Shown here: piece by piece, positions 34,281 to 43,189 of the stretch
How the letters are laid out: the number at the start of each line of letters is the position of its first letter
Position numbering within the stretch: position 1 is the first letter of the stretch
Source: Methylopila sp. Yamaguchi
GTDB lineage: Bacteria; Pseudomonadota; Alphaproteobacteria; Rhizobiales; Methylopilaceae
Reading direction: 5' to 3'
Length of the DNA stretch: 64,000 nt
NCBI RefSeq assembly: GCF_002897035.1
Contig: NZ_BAUX01000006.1
Coordinates: forward strand, 124,001 to 188,000
The notes under the pieces: model-generated
Told to the model about the DNA's origin: nothing
The model's database searches: none
Seen by the model: the letters and a program-made list of their open reading frames with translations, nothing else
Made by a program: the position numbers and the translations under genes

Positions 34281-35912
34281 GTGACCCGCGAGCGGGTCTA
34301 TCTGTTCGACACGACGCTGCGTGACGGCGCGCAGACGGCGGGGGTCGACTTCACGCTCGCGGACAAGATGGCGGTGGCGACGATGCTCGACCGCTTGGGC
34401 GTCGACTACGTCGAGGGCGGCTACCCCGGCGCGAACCCTACCGACACGGCGTTCTTCTCAGAAAACCGAACCACGCGGTCGACGTTCGTGGCCTTCGGGA
34501 TGACGAAGCGGGCCGGGCGGTCGGTCGAGAACGACGCCGGCCTTCAGGGCGTGCTGCAGGCCAAGGCGGCCGCGTGCTGCTTCGTGGGCAAGAGCTGGGA
34601 TTTCCACGTCGTCCATGCATTGGGGATCACGCTCGAAGAGAACGTCGATCAGATCCGCGAAACCGTCGCCGCCGCAATCGCGGCGGGGCGGGAGGCGATG
34701 ATCGATTGCGAACACTTCTTCGACGGCTACAAGGCCAATCCGGATTACGCGCTGGCCTGCGCCAAAGCGGCCTACGACGCCGGCGCGCGCTGGGTGGTGC
34801 TGTGCGACACCAACGGCGGCGCGACGCCGGACGAGGTCGCGGCGATCGTAGCCAAAGCCAAGGCGGTGGTGCCGGGCGCGAACCTCGGCATCCACGCCCA
34901 CGACGACATGGGCCTCGCCGTGGCGAATTCGCTCGCCGCCGTCGATGCTGGCGTGCGGCAGATCCAGGGCACGCTGAACGGCCTCGGCGAACGCTGCGGC
35001 AACGCCAACCTCGCAACGCTCATCCCTACGCTCAAGCTGAAGCCTGACTACTCCGAACGGTTCGAGATCGGCGTGTCGGACGAGGGTCTCGCCACCCTGA
35101 CGCAGTTGTCGCGCGCCTTCGACGAGCTCTTGAACCGGCCGTCGAACCGGCACGCGCCTTACGTCGGCGCGAACGCCTTCGCGACCAAGGCGGGCATCCA
35201 CGCCTCGGCCATTCTGAAGGATCCTCGCACCTACGAGCACGTCTCGCCGGAAACCGTCGGCAACCACCGGCGGCTGCTGGTGTCGGACCAGGGCGGCAAG
35301 TCCAACCTCGTGTCGGAGCTCTCCCGCATTGGGGTGGAGGTCGACAAGGCGGATCCGCGGCTCGACCGGCTGCTCGCCGAGGTAAAGCGACGCGAGGCGG
35401 AGGGCTACGCCTACGAGGGGGCCGACGCCTCCTTCGCCCTCCTGGCCAACCGCGCGCTCGGCCGCGTGCCGGATTTTTTCGCGATCGAAAGCTTCCGCGT
35501 GATGGTGGAGCGCCGCCACAACGCGCTGGGCGAACTCGCCACCATGTCCGAGGCGGTCGTGAAGCTGACCGTGGACGGCGAGACGCTGATCACGGCGGCT
35601 GAGGGCAACGGTCCGATAAACGCGCTCGACGTGGCGTTGCGCAAGGATCTCGGGCGCTACCAGCCTTACATCGCCGACCTCAGGCTCACGGACTACAAGG
35701 TCCGCATCCTGAACGGCGGCACGGAAGCCGTCACCCGCGTCCTGATAGAGTCGACCGATGGCGACGGCGTCGTTTGGACCACGGTCGGCGTGTCGCCCAA
35801 CATCATCGACGCCTCGTTCGAGGCGCTGGTCGACAGCCTGACCTACAAGTTGCTGAAGGCGGGCGCGCCAGCGCCGCAAGGCGCCGTTCGCCAGATCGGG
35901 CCGGCGGACTAG
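34281..35912 (+). CDS. cimA: (R)-citramalate synthase CimA
   Basis: A 543-residue enzyme of the HMG-CoA lyase-like/isopropylmalate synthase family. It condenses pyruvate with acetyl-CoA to citramalate, giving a threonine-independent route to 2-oxobutyrate and isoleucine. DTTLRDGAQTAGVDF at the start, HAHDDMGLAVANSL near residue 210 and NGLGERCGNANL near 234 mark the catalytic barrel; the C-terminal LeuA regulatory dimer domain is present (VDGETLITAAEGNGPINALDVAL). A methylotroph would profit from this route. GTG start. Confidence 0.95.
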   Translation: MTRERVYLFDTTLRDGAQTAGVDFTLADKMAVATMLDRLGVDYVEGGYPGANPTDTAFFSENRTTRSTFVAFGMTKRAGRSVENDAGLQGVLQAKAAACCFVGKSWDFHVVHALGITLEENVDQIRETVAAAIAAGREAMIDCEHFFDGYKANPDYALACAKAAYDAGARWVVLCDTNGGATPDEVAAIVAKAKAVVPGANLGIHAHDDMGLAVANSLAAVDAGVRQIQGTLNGLGERCGNANLATLIPTLKLKPDYSERFEIGVSDEGLATLTQLSRAFDELLNRPSNRHAPYVGANAFATKAGIHASAILKDPRTYEHVSPETVGNHRRLLVSDQGGKSNLVSELSRIGVEVDKADPRLDRLLAEVKRREAEGYAYEGADASFALLANRALGRVPDFFAIESFRVMVERRHNALGELATMSEAVVKLTVDGETLITAAEGNGPINALDVALRKDLGRYQPYIADLRLTDYKVRILNGGTEAVTRVLIESTDGDGVVWTTVGVSPNIIDASFEALVDSLTYKLLKAGAPAPQGAVRQIGPAD

Positions 35913-36040
35913 CGCCGGCCAATCTCCCGGTCCTCGACGCCGCGGTCCGAGCCGAGAGCCGGCGTCTCGGAGGGGGCCGCCGGCGCGGGCACCTCCAGCC
36001 GTCGGCTCGCCGCGGCCTGAGCCGGCGGGAGCGCGGCGTT

Positions 36041-36425
36041 TTACATTCGGGCGTCGAACTCCGACAGCGCTCCGGATGGAGGCTGCGGAGCGTAGGTCGC
36101 GACCCAGCGGACGTTCTGACGGAGCACGGCGAAATAGGCGCCGAAGTTCGCCGAGCGCTCGGAACGACCCGGCTCGTTCCAGTACCATGCGCCGGAATGC
36201 CAGAAATTGTAGGGCGAGGTGTTGACTCGCTCGTACGTCCCCGTGCTGTAGAAGACGCCGGGATTAAACGCGTAGCGGGGCCAGCTCACCGGCTGCGTCG
36301 AGAGAAGCGCGCCGGCCTGAATTGATTGAGGAACCGCGCGTAGTCGAGCGGCGACAACCGCCACCCTCCGTAGGAGCTCACGATCCTGACCGATCCATGG
36401 CGCTTAACAGTAGGTGATGCCACCT
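36041..36425 (-). pseudogene. Frameshifted C-terminal remnant of a beta-lactamase-family serine hydrolase
   Basis: Two reading frames on the minus strand read as adjacent parts of one protein. The first holds SSYGGWRLSPLDYARFLNQF; the second, shifted frame, holds AGALLSTQPVSWPRYAFNPG and later FWHSGAWYWNEPGRSERSAN, ending at 36041. Together they match the C-terminal part of class C beta-lactamase-like serine hydrolases (GWRLS-x-DLARFL, then HSGAWYW). The frame break is near 36318-36325. No N-terminus with the SxxK motif exists; the 5' side abuts the DUF599 gene end. The aromatic-rich, non-repetitive composition argues that it is not random sequence. Confidence 0.6.
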
Positions 36426-36443
36426 AGGCGTCGTAACGGAACC

Positions 36444-37130
36444 TTACGAGTCAGACCCGTAGCCCGCGGCTTTGAGCGGTTCGGAGGAAAATTGACGACG
36501 GTGCAGGATGACTGTCACGAGCGTCGTCGTCACGAGCAGCGCCCAGGGGCTGACGAACCAGCCGATGTAGGCCAACGAGAAGAACAGTCCGCGGAGGCCC
36601 CGGTTGAAGTGCCGTCCAGCCTCGATGTTCATCCGCGCCGCGCGCTCCAGCGCGACGTCCATTTCCGGCGTGTCGATCTCCTCGCGCGGCGGAGCGCAGA
36701 CGATGAGGATCGAGCCGTAGTTGAACAGCCGGTACGCCCAGACGAACTTGAAGAAGGCGTAGACCAGGATGGCGGCGAGGCCGAGGATCTTCGCGTCGTA
36801 GACCTCGCGGGTGGTCACGAGGCCGAAGGGTAGGGCGGCGAACACCTCGACCGCCTCGCTGCTCGCGCCGAGAGCCGCCAGCGCGCCGCCGATCGCGATG
36901 AGAGAGGTCGACGCGAAGAAGGCCGACCCGTTCTGAAGCCCCTGCATCGTGATCGAATCCGGCATCCGGTTCTCGCGCGCCGCCATCCGCCGCATCCAGT
37001 CCCGGCGCCGTTCGGCCATCACGGAGTTCAGGCTGCGCCGCGACCGTTCCGACCACGTGTAGTGGCCGAACCAGACGATCAGAAAGTAGATTACGGCGGC
37101 GATGTCGAGCGGCGAGCCGGTCAAGGTCAT
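36444..37130 (-). CDS. DUF599 family membrane protein
   Basis: A 228-residue inner-membrane protein with about four hydrophobic segments. The DUF599 hallmarks are the WFGHYTW start and the central GLQNGSAFFASTSLIAIGGALAALG (core NGSAFFAST), followed by KFVWAYRLFNYGSILI and NRGLRGLFFSLAYIGWF. Function is unknown across the family. Confidence 0.88.
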   Translation of the reverse strand: MTLTGSPLDIAAVIYFLIVWFGHYTWSERSRRSLNSVMAERRRDWMRRMAARENRMPDSITMQGLQNGSAFFASTSLIAIGGALAALGASSEAVEVFAALPFGLVTTREVYDAKILGLAAILVYAFFKFVWAYRLFNYGSILIVCAPPREEIDTPEMDVALERAARMNIEAGRHFNRGLRGLFFSLAYIGWFVSPWALLVTTTLVTVILHRRQFSSEPLKAAGYGSDS

Positions 37131-37179
37131 GCTCGGGAGTTTAAGCGCGGCGCGCGGCGGATGCGCAATGCCGCCCGGC

Positions 37180-37617
37180 TCACAGCAGCCCGAGAGAGCG
37201 GAGCTCGGCCACGAGATGCGGCGGGAGGCCGGGCGCCGCGGCTTCGTCCGTCGCCGCGTCCTTCGGGGCGTCGGCGCCCGGCAGGTAGCGCCAGCCCTGA
37301 AACGGACGCCGCGGCGCGGGACGCGTGGCGATCAGCTCCGGCGACAGCACCAGATCGCACCGCTCGATCCCATCGGCGCCTTTGGCGGAGCGAAGGTCGA
37401 CGAGAGGCTGGCGAACCAGGATGACGCCCTTGATCACCCAGTAGAGCGAGCCCCCGTCGAGCAGCTCCGCGGCGCGCTTCGGCGCCATCCGGGTGGTGTG
37501 AACCTGCTCTTCCGGCAGTCCGCGACGCCGCTTCTCGGCCATGCGCTCCACGACCCACGACCGCAGATCCTCGACCGAATCGCAACCGACGCAGAGTTTC
37601 TGGAGGTGGAGCGGCAT
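37180..37617 (-). CDS. DUF1489 family protein
   Basis: A 145-residue cytosolic protein matching the alphaproteobacterial DUF1489 family: start MPLHLQKLCVGCDSVEDL, then TTRMAPKRAAELLDGGSLYWVIKGVILVRQPLVDL (core SLYWVIKG), RCDLVLSPELI and PFQGWRYL. No function is known. Conserved and commonly found singly. Confidence 0.85.
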   Translation of the reverse strand: MPLHLQKLCVGCDSVEDLRSWVVERMAEKRRRGLPEEQVHTTRMAPKRAAELLDGGSLYWVIKGVILVRQPLVDLRSAKGADGIERCDLVLSPELIATRPAPRRPFQGWRYLPGADAPKDAATDEAAAPGLPPHLVAELRSLGLL

Positions 37618-37714
37618 TAGGGTCTCACGGCCGGGGACGTTGTCACCTTAGCCCGTCGCGCTTCCTGTGCGGGCGCCGAGTTCAATGCGTCCACAACAGA
37701 GCCGGTACAGCCGT

Positions 37715-38149
37715 TTAGATGCCCGGAGCGCGTTGCCAGCCGGAAACGTCGAGCTTGTTGCGCAGGCCCTTGCAGGGCTGCACCGTGACGCCGGGCACCA
37801 CCGGCACGCGGCGCCGGTTCGCTTCCGACAAACCCCGCATTGTTTCCGCGCAGGCGATGATGGTGAGGCCGGGAGCCTTCAGACGCGCGATGTCGCGCTG
37901 GACGGTCGTCGTGCCGGGGATCACCGAGATGACGCCCCGGTTCGCAAGGATCAAGTTGAACTTGCGGCCGCGTCCGCCTCTGACGAAGTCCGAGCCGGCC
38001 CTGAGCGCGCGCTGAAACCCGGCGGGATCGTGGTTCTCGACGGTGGCGTACTGTTCGTCACCCGGCGCAGCTTGAACGGGCGCGGCGAAGCCGAGGAGCA
38101 GCGCCGCCGCGGCGATGGCGGCGGCCGGCAGTAAAGGCGAAAACGTCAT
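37715..38149 (-). CDS. Exported DsrE-like protein
   Basis: A 144-residue exported protein; the signal ends at about AAPVQAA (residue 28). The mature part has the DsrE/F-like pattern FNLILANRGVISVIPGTTTVQRDIARLKAPGLTIIACAETMRGL, with a Cys (Cys100) at the position that is often reactive in the family (core IIACAETM). A second Cys is at the PCKGL motif. The role is unknown; sulfur transfer or sensing would be the family guess. A GGAGG site precedes the ATG. Confidence 0.7.
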   Translation of the reverse strand: MTFSPLLPAAAIAAAALLLGFAAPVQAAPGDEQYATVENHDPAGFQRALRAGSDFVRGGRGRKFNLILANRGVISVIPGTTTVQRDIARLKAPGLTIIACAETMRGLSEANRRRVPVVPGVTVQPCKGLRNKLDVSGWQRAPGI

Positions 38150-38193
38150 AAGCGTCCTCCGGACGAAGGGGGCGATCTGCGTCGCCCTCCCGT

Positions 38194-38655
38194 TCATTCC
38201 TCGTTCGAAAGCAGTCCCCTGAAGACATGCTCCAGGAAGTTGCGCTCCTGCCCGGCGGTCGGCGTGACCTCGCCGATGAAGTCGAAGAGGCGTCCGTCCT
38301 TGAGGCCGAAGTTGGCGATTCGCTGAACACGGCGGTTCTGGTCGAAATAGACCGCGACCACGCGTTGATCGGTGATCGTCGGATTCATGAAGGCGACCGA
38401 GCGCTTGGTCGTCTGGGAGATGTAATAATAGACCTCTCCCTTCAGCGTCGCGGTCGTGGAAGGCGTGCCGAGCACCACGAGCACCTGCTCCTGGCTCGAG
38501 CCGACGGGCACCTGCTGCAGGGAGCTCTCGGAGAGGACGTAGCCCTTTTGCTGCGTCTCGGCGCAACCGGCGAGCGCGACTGAGGCCAGTCCGAGAACGA
38601 GCGTCGCCGCGGCGGCGCGCCCGGTGGCGGTCGTCTTCCCAAGCGAGATCGGCAT
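38194..38655 (-). CDS. bamE: Outer membrane assembly lipoprotein BamE
   Basis: A 153-residue lipoprotein with signal and lipidated Cys in LAGCAETQ (about residue 31). The SmpA/OmlA domain follows: VPVGSSQEQVLVVLGTPSTTATLKGEVYYYISQ. It stabilises the BAM complex at the outer membrane. It is divergent from the cytochrome bc1 chaperone gene. Confidence 0.92.
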   Translation of the reverse strand: MPISLGKTTATGRAAAATLVLGLASVALAGCAETQQKGYVLSESSLQQVPVGSSQEQVLVVLGTPSTTATLKGEVYYYISQTTKRSVAFMNPTITDQRVVAVYFDQNRRVQRIANFGLKDGRLFDFIGEVTPTAGQERNFLEHVFRGLLSNEE

Positions 38656-38827
38656 GTGCTGGACTTCCTCCCGAAACGCGGCACGCGCAACTCATGACGG
38701 GTTGACGCGCCCGTCGCCGGACTTGTGCCACCGCCGCACTTGGCGTAACCCGCGGCACGGCCCAGTTCAACAGGCGAAAGCGGCTGCGGTCCGCAGCCGC
38801 GCAGCGGTTCCAAGGCGACGACGGGCG

Positions 38828-39370
38828 ATGGTGTTTGGTCTGTTCCAGCGGCGCGATGCGCCCACGCCGTCCACGACCGAGCGCGTCTACGGGCTGATCG
38901 TCGCCCAGGCGCGCGCGCCGATCTTTTATCGAGAGCTCGGCGTGCCCGATACGGTGATGGGGCGCTACGAGATGATCGTGTTGCACGCCTTCTTATATTT
39001 CCACCGGCTAAAGGCGGCTGAGCCCGCCGCGAAGGACGCGGCGCAGGACGTGTTCGACCTCATGTTCTCCGAGACGGACTCGGCGCTGCGCGAGATTGGC
39101 GTCGGCGACCTGACGGTTCCGAAGCGGATCAAGAGCATGGCGGGCGTGTTCTACGCGCGCGCCGCGGCCTATGACGCCGCGCTGACCTCGGCCGACGACG
39201 CTGACCTCATAGCGGCGCTCGCGGCGGGCCCGTTTGAAGGCGCCGACGCGCCGGGCGCCCGGCCGCTTGCGCGCTACCTCCGCTTGTCGGTCGAGGCGCT
39301 CGCGGCGCAGTCCGTTTCCGCGCTCGTTCAATCCGGACCCGCGTTCCCGCAGGCGGAGGCTTCATCATGA
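38828..39370 (+). CDS. Ubiquinol-cytochrome c chaperone family protein
   Basis: A 180-residue cytosolic protein of the CBP3/UQCC1 family, which in mitochondria helps assemble cytochrome b of the bc1 complex. The start ERVYGLIVAQARAPIFYRELGVPDTVMGRYEMIVLHAFLYFHRL (core FYRELGVPDT) is the family hallmark. The ATG was chosen inside a longer frame because the extension overlaps the bamE promoter region. Its stop overlaps the next start (ATGA). Confidence 0.88.
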   Translation: MVFGLFQRRDAPTPSTTERVYGLIVAQARAPIFYRELGVPDTVMGRYEMIVLHAFLYFHRLKAAEPAAKDAAQDVFDLMFSETDSALREIGVGDLTVPKRIKSMAGVFYARAAAYDAALTSADDADLIAALAAGPFEGADAPGARPLARYLRLSVEALAAQSVSALVQSGPAFPQAEASS

Positions 39371-39894
39371 CCGCATCGCCCTTGTCCCGCCCGATCGCTG
39401 TGGCGGACGTCGGTCCGAATGGCCTCACCGTGGACATCGTGGCTGACGCGGCCGAACGCGCGGCCTTGGCGAAGGCCAATGAGGCGATCGCGGTGGAAGA
39501 CCTGCGCGCCGAAGTCACGATGCGGCCGTTCGGGAAGGACGGGGTCGCCGTCTCGGGCCGCGTCGACGCCAAGGTCCAGCGCATGTGCGGCGTGACGCTC
39601 GAGCCGTTCGTCGAAACGGTCAGCGAGCCGATCGACGTCCGTTTCGCTCCGGCCTCCGAGGTCTTGGCGGTCGAGGAGGGCGGCGAGATCGAACTTGGGC
39701 CGGACGACCCGCCGGACCCCTTCGTGGGCGGCGTGATCGACGTCGGCGCCGTGGTGTCCGAGTTCCTGACGCTCGGCCTCGATCCCTACCCCCGCAAGCC
39801 CGGCGCGACTTTCGAGCAGCCTGAGGATCCGGACGGCGACGGATCGCCGTTCGCCGAGCTCCGAAAGCTCAAGCGTCCCGATGACGGGGGGTGA
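39367..39894 (+). CDS. DUF177 (YceD) family protein
   Basis: A 175-residue protein of the DUF177/YceD family, typically placed before rpmF-plsX-fabH, and linked to 23S rRNA maturation in plants. The core [23 protein letters not shown] and [21 protein letters not shown] (core [11 protein letters not shown]) are visible. Here rpmF is missing from between it and plsX. Overlaps the previous gene by 4 bases. Confidence 0.88.
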   Translation: MTASPLSRPIAVADVGPNGLTVDIVADAAERAALAKANEAIAVEDLRAEVTMRPFGKDGVAVSGRVDAKVQRMCGVTLEPFVETVSEPIDVRFAPASEVLAVEEGGEIELGPDDPPDPFVGGVIDVGAVVSEFLTLGLDPYPRKPGATFEQPEDPDGDGSPFAELRKLKRPDDGG

Positions 39895-40007
39895 GCGCAA
39901 CGTTCGCCGAGGGTTGCCACCCCGTCGCCAACCGTTATGGTCCGCGCGCGCCGCGCTCCCCCGGGCGTTTGCCCGCGTCCGCTGAGAGATCTCGTCTTCT
40001 GCGCCCC

Positions 40008-41078
40008 ATGACCGACACAGTCCGCCTCGCCCTCGACGCCATGGGCGGCGACCATGGCCCCTCAGTCGTCGTGCCGGGCGCCGCGCTCGCGCTCGCGCGC
40101 AAACCGGACATGACGTTCCTCTTCGTTGGCGACGAGGCGAAGATCCGGCCGCTCGTCGACGCCGAGCCGCGGCTGGCCGGGCGCTGCGAGATTCTCCACA
40201 CCGACGTCGCCGTGCGCATGGACGACAAGCCGAGCGTCGCGCTCCGCAAGGGGCGTTGGAAGTCGTCGATGTGGCTCGCCCTCGACGCGGTGAAGACCCA
40301 TCGCTCCGACGCGGTCGTCTCCGCCGGGAACACCGGGGCGCTGATGGCTATGTCCCGATTCTGCCTGAGGATGATGGCGGACGTCGAGCGCCCGGCGATC
40401 GCGGCGATCTGGCCGACGCTCCGCGGCGAAAGCATCGTGCTCGACGTCGGCGCGACCATCGGCGCCGACGCCCGACAGCTCGTCGACTTCGCGGTGATGG
40501 GCTCCGCCATGGCGCGGATCCTGTTCGATCTCGATCGGCCGACCGTCGCGTTGCTCAACGTCGGCGTGGAGGAGATCAAGGGCGTCGAGCAGGTGAAGGA
40601 AGCGGCCCGCATCCTGCGCGAGGAGGATTTCCCCGCCCTCGACTTCCGCGGCTTCGTCGAGGGCGACGACCTCGGCAAAGGCACAGTCGACGTGGTCGTG
40701 ACGGAGGGTTTCTCCGGCAACATTGCGCTCAAGACGGCGGAGGGGACTGCGCGTCAGATCGCGGAGTACCTGCGCTCGGCCATGGGCCGCACCTGGCTCT
40801 CTAAGCTTGGGTACCTGTTCGCGCGCGGGGCCTTCGACACGCTCAAGGAAAAGATGGATCCCCGAAAGGTGAACGGCGGCGTGTTTCTCGGTCTTGACGG
40901 CGTGGTGATCAAGAGCCACGGCGGGACCGACGCCGAAGGGTTCGCCTCCGCGGTGGAGGTTGGCTACGAAATGGTGCGGTACGATTTGATGACGAAGATC
41001 CGGCAGGGGCTGCTTCACGACCACGGGGCCGACGCGCCCCCGCCGTCGCCGGCGTCTCTCGCGGGAGCGGCGTCGTGA
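40008..41078 (+). CDS. plsX: Phosphate acyltransferase PlsX
   Basis: A 356-residue enzyme converting acyl-ACP to acyl-phosphate for phospholipid synthesis. Start [18 protein letters not shown] is characteristic, with [14 protein letters not shown] near residue 103 and [18 protein letters not shown] near 228. The ATG gives normal length; an in-frame extension from 39891 lacks conserved character. The stop overlaps the fabH GTG start. Confidence 0.96.
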   Translation: MTDTVRLALDAMGGDHGPSVVVPGAALALARKPDMTFLFVGDEAKIRPLVDAEPRLAGRCEILHTDVAVRMDDKPSVALRKGRWKSSMWLALDAVKTHRSDAVVSAGNTGALMAMSRFCLRMMADVERPAIAAIWPTLRGESIVLDVGATIGADARQLVDFAVMGSAMARILFDLDRPTVALLNVGVEEIKGVEQVKEAARILREEDFPALDFRGFVEGDDLGKGTVDVVVTEGFSGNIALKTAEGTARQIAEYLRSAMGRTWLSKLGYLFARGAFDTLKEKMDPRKVNGGVFLGLDGVVIKSHGGTDAEGFASAVEVGYEMVRYDLMTKIRQGLLHDHGADAPPPSPASLAGAAS

Positions 41079-42052
41079 GCCGCATCCGGTCCGTGGTGCG
41101 CGGTTGTGGGGCGTATCTCCCCTCGGAAGTGCTGACGAACGCCGATCTGGCGAAGACGGTCGACACGTCGGACGAGTGGATCGTCCAGCGCACCGGCATT
41201 CGCCAACGCCACATCGCCGCCCATGGCGAGATGACCTCCGATCTCGCGCTCTTCGCCGCGCGCGAGGCGCTCGCGAACGGCGGCGTCGAGGCGTCGGAGA
41301 TCGACCTCATCATTCTCGCGACGGCGACCCCGGACAACACCTTTCCGGCGACCGCCACGACCGTTCAGGCGGCGCTCGGCATCACGCACGGTTTCGCGTT
41401 CGACGTGCAGGCGGTTTGCTCCGGATTCCTTTACGCGCTTGCGACCGCCGACAAGTTCCTCATGTCGGGCCAGCACAAGCGCGCGCTGGTCATCGGCTCG
41501 GAAACGTTCTCGCGCATCCTCGACTGGACCGACCGCGGCACCTGCGTGCTGTTCGGCGACGGCGCCGGCGCCGTAGTTCTCGAAGCCCAGGAGCAACCCG
41601 GCGAGAGCAGCGACCGAGGCGTGCTGACGACGCATCTGCGCTCCGACGGGCGGCACAAGAGCAAGCTGTTCGTCGATGGCGGTCCGTCGTCCACCGGCAC
41701 GGTCGGCCATCTCAGGATGGAGGGTCGCGAGGTCTTTCGCCACGCCGTCGGCATGATCACCGACGTGATCGAGGACGCCTTTGCGGCGACCGGCGAGACC
41801 GCGGACAGCATCGACTGGTTCGTTCCGCACCAGGCCAATCGCCGTATCATCGACGCGAGCGCCCAGAAGCTTCACATCGCGCCGGAAAAGGTGGTGCTGA
41901 CCGTCGACCACCACGGCAACACCTCGGCCGCTTCCATACCGCTGGCCCTCGCGGAGGCGTGCGCCGACGGGCGCATCAAGCAGGGCGACCTCGTGCTGCT
42001 CGAGGCGATGGGAGGCGGGTTTACCTGGGGATCCGCCCTTGTGCGTTGGTGA
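41075..42052 (+). CDS. fabH: 3-oxoacyl-ACP synthase III FabH
   Basis: A 325-residue KAS III that starts fatty-acid synthesis from acetyl-CoA and malonyl-ACP. The active-site Cys lies in [11 protein letters not shown] (near residue 113), His in [11 protein letters not shown] (near 252) and Asn in [15 protein letters not shown] (near 282). GTG start overlapping plsX. A promoter for the next gene begins about 30 bases after its stop. Confidence 0.97.
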   Translation: MSRIRSVVRGCGAYLPSEVLTNADLAKTVDTSDEWIVQRTGIRQRHIAAHGEMTSDLALFAAREALANGGVEASEIDLIILATATPDNTFPATATTVQAALGITHGFAFDVQAVCSGFLYALATADKFLMSGQHKRALVIGSETFSRILDWTDRGTCVLFGDGAGAVVLEAQEQPGESSDRGVLTTHLRSDGRHKSKLFVDGGPSSTGTVGHLRMEGREVFRHAVGMITDVIEDAFAATGETADSIDWFVPHQANRRIIDASAQKLHIAPEKVVLTVDHHGNTSAASIPLALAEACADGRIKQGDLVLLEAMGGGFTWGSALVRW

Positions 42053-42081
42053 GCGTTCGACGAACGAAGGAGCGGCGCACG

Positions 42082-42110
42082 TTGACCATCGCTCCCGTGC
42101 TGAATAGCCT
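42082..42110 (+). promoter_or_regulatory. Candidate promoter for ihfA
   Basis: TTGACC (42082-42087) and TAGCCT (42105-42110) are separated by 17 bases, a good housekeeping-sigma layout for alphaproteobacteria, 65 bases before the ihfA start. Confidence 0.5.
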
Positions 42111-42123
42111 TTAGCCTCAATAA

Positions 42124-42146
42124 CCTCTCGCCGCGAAAGCGAGAGG
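42124..42146. promoter_or_regulatory. Hairpin in the ihfA leader
   Basis: CCTCTCGC-CGCGAAA-GCGAGAGG, a perfect 8-bp stem with a 7-base loop, followed by GGCGGGC rather than a T-run. It is either a fabH transcript end or a structured ihfA 5' leader. Confidence 0.55.
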
Positions 42147-42174
42147 GCGGGCGGCCATCCGGGGGAAGCGATTG

Positions 42175-42525
42175 ATGACGGGGCGCACGGTGACGCGCGC
42201 TGATCTGTGCGAGGCGGTCTACCAGAAGGTGGGCCTGTCGCGGACCGAATCGGCGTCTCTGGTCGAAATGGTGCTGGCCGAGATCGGGGACTGCCTCGAG
42301 CGTGGCGAGACGGTGAAGCTTTCGTCGTTCGGCTCGTTCGTTGTGCGCGGCAAGGGTCAGCGCGTCGGGCGGAATCCGAAGAGCGGCCAGGAAGTTCCGA
42401 TCCCGCCCCGCCGGGTCATGGTGTTCAAGCCGTCGAACATTCTCAAGGACCGCATCAACGGCGCCGCAGGCGCCGCCGCCAAGCCTAAGTCGCGCTCGAA
42501 AGCCAAGGCGAACGGCGCGGCCTGA
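42175..42525 (+). CDS. ihfA: Integration host factor subunit alpha
   Basis: A 116-residue HU/IHF DNA-bending protein. Start [22 protein letters not shown], then [45 protein letters not shown] (core [12 protein letters not shown], with Pro at the DNA-kinking tip). A basic Ala/Lys tail ([14 protein letters not shown]) extends the C-terminus. The ATG is preferred to the TTG one codon upstream; GGGGGAAG precedes it. Confidence 0.95.
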   Translation: MTGRTVTRADLCEAVYQKVGLSRTESASLVEMVLAEIGDCLERGETVKLSSFGSFVVRGKGQRVGRNPKSGQEVPIPPRRVMVFKPSNILKDRINGAAGAAAKPKSRSKAKANGAA

Positions 42526-42541
42526 CGGAAAGAGGTGAGCT

Positions 42542-43138
42542 GTGGAGAAGGGTCCCGAAGCCTTCCGCACGATAAGCGAGGTCGCCGAAGAGCTTGGCGT
42601 TCCGCAGCACGTGCTGCGCTTCTGGGAGACCCGTTTCCCGCAGATCAAGCCGATCAAGAGGGGCGGCGGACGCCGCTACTACCGCCCCAACGACGTCGAT
42701 CTCCTCACCGGCATCAAGCGCCTGCTGTACGGCGAGGGCTACACGATCCGGGGAGTCCAGCGGATCTTGAGAGAGCAGGGCGGCCGGAAGGTCGCGGCCT
42801 ATGCGGAGGGCGGCGCGCCTGCGTCTGACGCCGCGGATCAGGATCCGGCCGAAGCGCGCGCCGACCGCGCCGCGGAGGCCGAAGCGTCGGTCGGTTTGCT
42901 GGGCTTGCAAGCCGGGCCGGAACTCTGGGCGCCGCAGCGCCGGCCCTTGTCCGAGGTTTCCCCTTCCGCCCAAGTGACGGCTCCTGCGCCAGCCGCCGCC
43001 CCCGCTCGCGTGGAGCCCCTGCCTGAATCCGCTCCGAAGCGCGCGACATTCGCTCTGCCGGAGGGTCACGCGGAGCGGCTGCGAGCGGCGCTCGCCGAGC
43101 TCGAGGCCTGCCGCCGTCTGCTCGACGAACGGCTTTAA
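42542..43138 (+). CDS. MerR family transcriptional regulator
   Basis: A 198-residue regulator with an N-terminal MerR winged helix ([41 protein letters not shown], core [12 protein letters not shown]), a low-complexity Ala/Pro centre and a short helical C-terminus. The same gene follows ihfA widely in Alphaproteobacteria. No effector domain is visible. GTG start 16 bases after the ihfA stop, with AGAGGTG preceding. Confidence 0.92.
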   Translation: MEKGPEAFRTISEVAEELGVPQHVLRFWETRFPQIKPIKRGGGRRYYRPNDVDLLTGIKRLLYGEGYTIRGVQRILREQGGRKVAAYAEGGAPASDAADQDPAEARADRAAEAEASVGLLGLQAGPELWAPQRRPLSEVSPSAQVTAPAPAAAPARVEPLPESAPKRATFALPEGHAERLRAALAELEACRRLLDERL

Positions 43139-43189
43139 AGCTCCACATAGGGTTGCGTACGTGTCGCCCCGCCCGTTAACGGAATGTGA

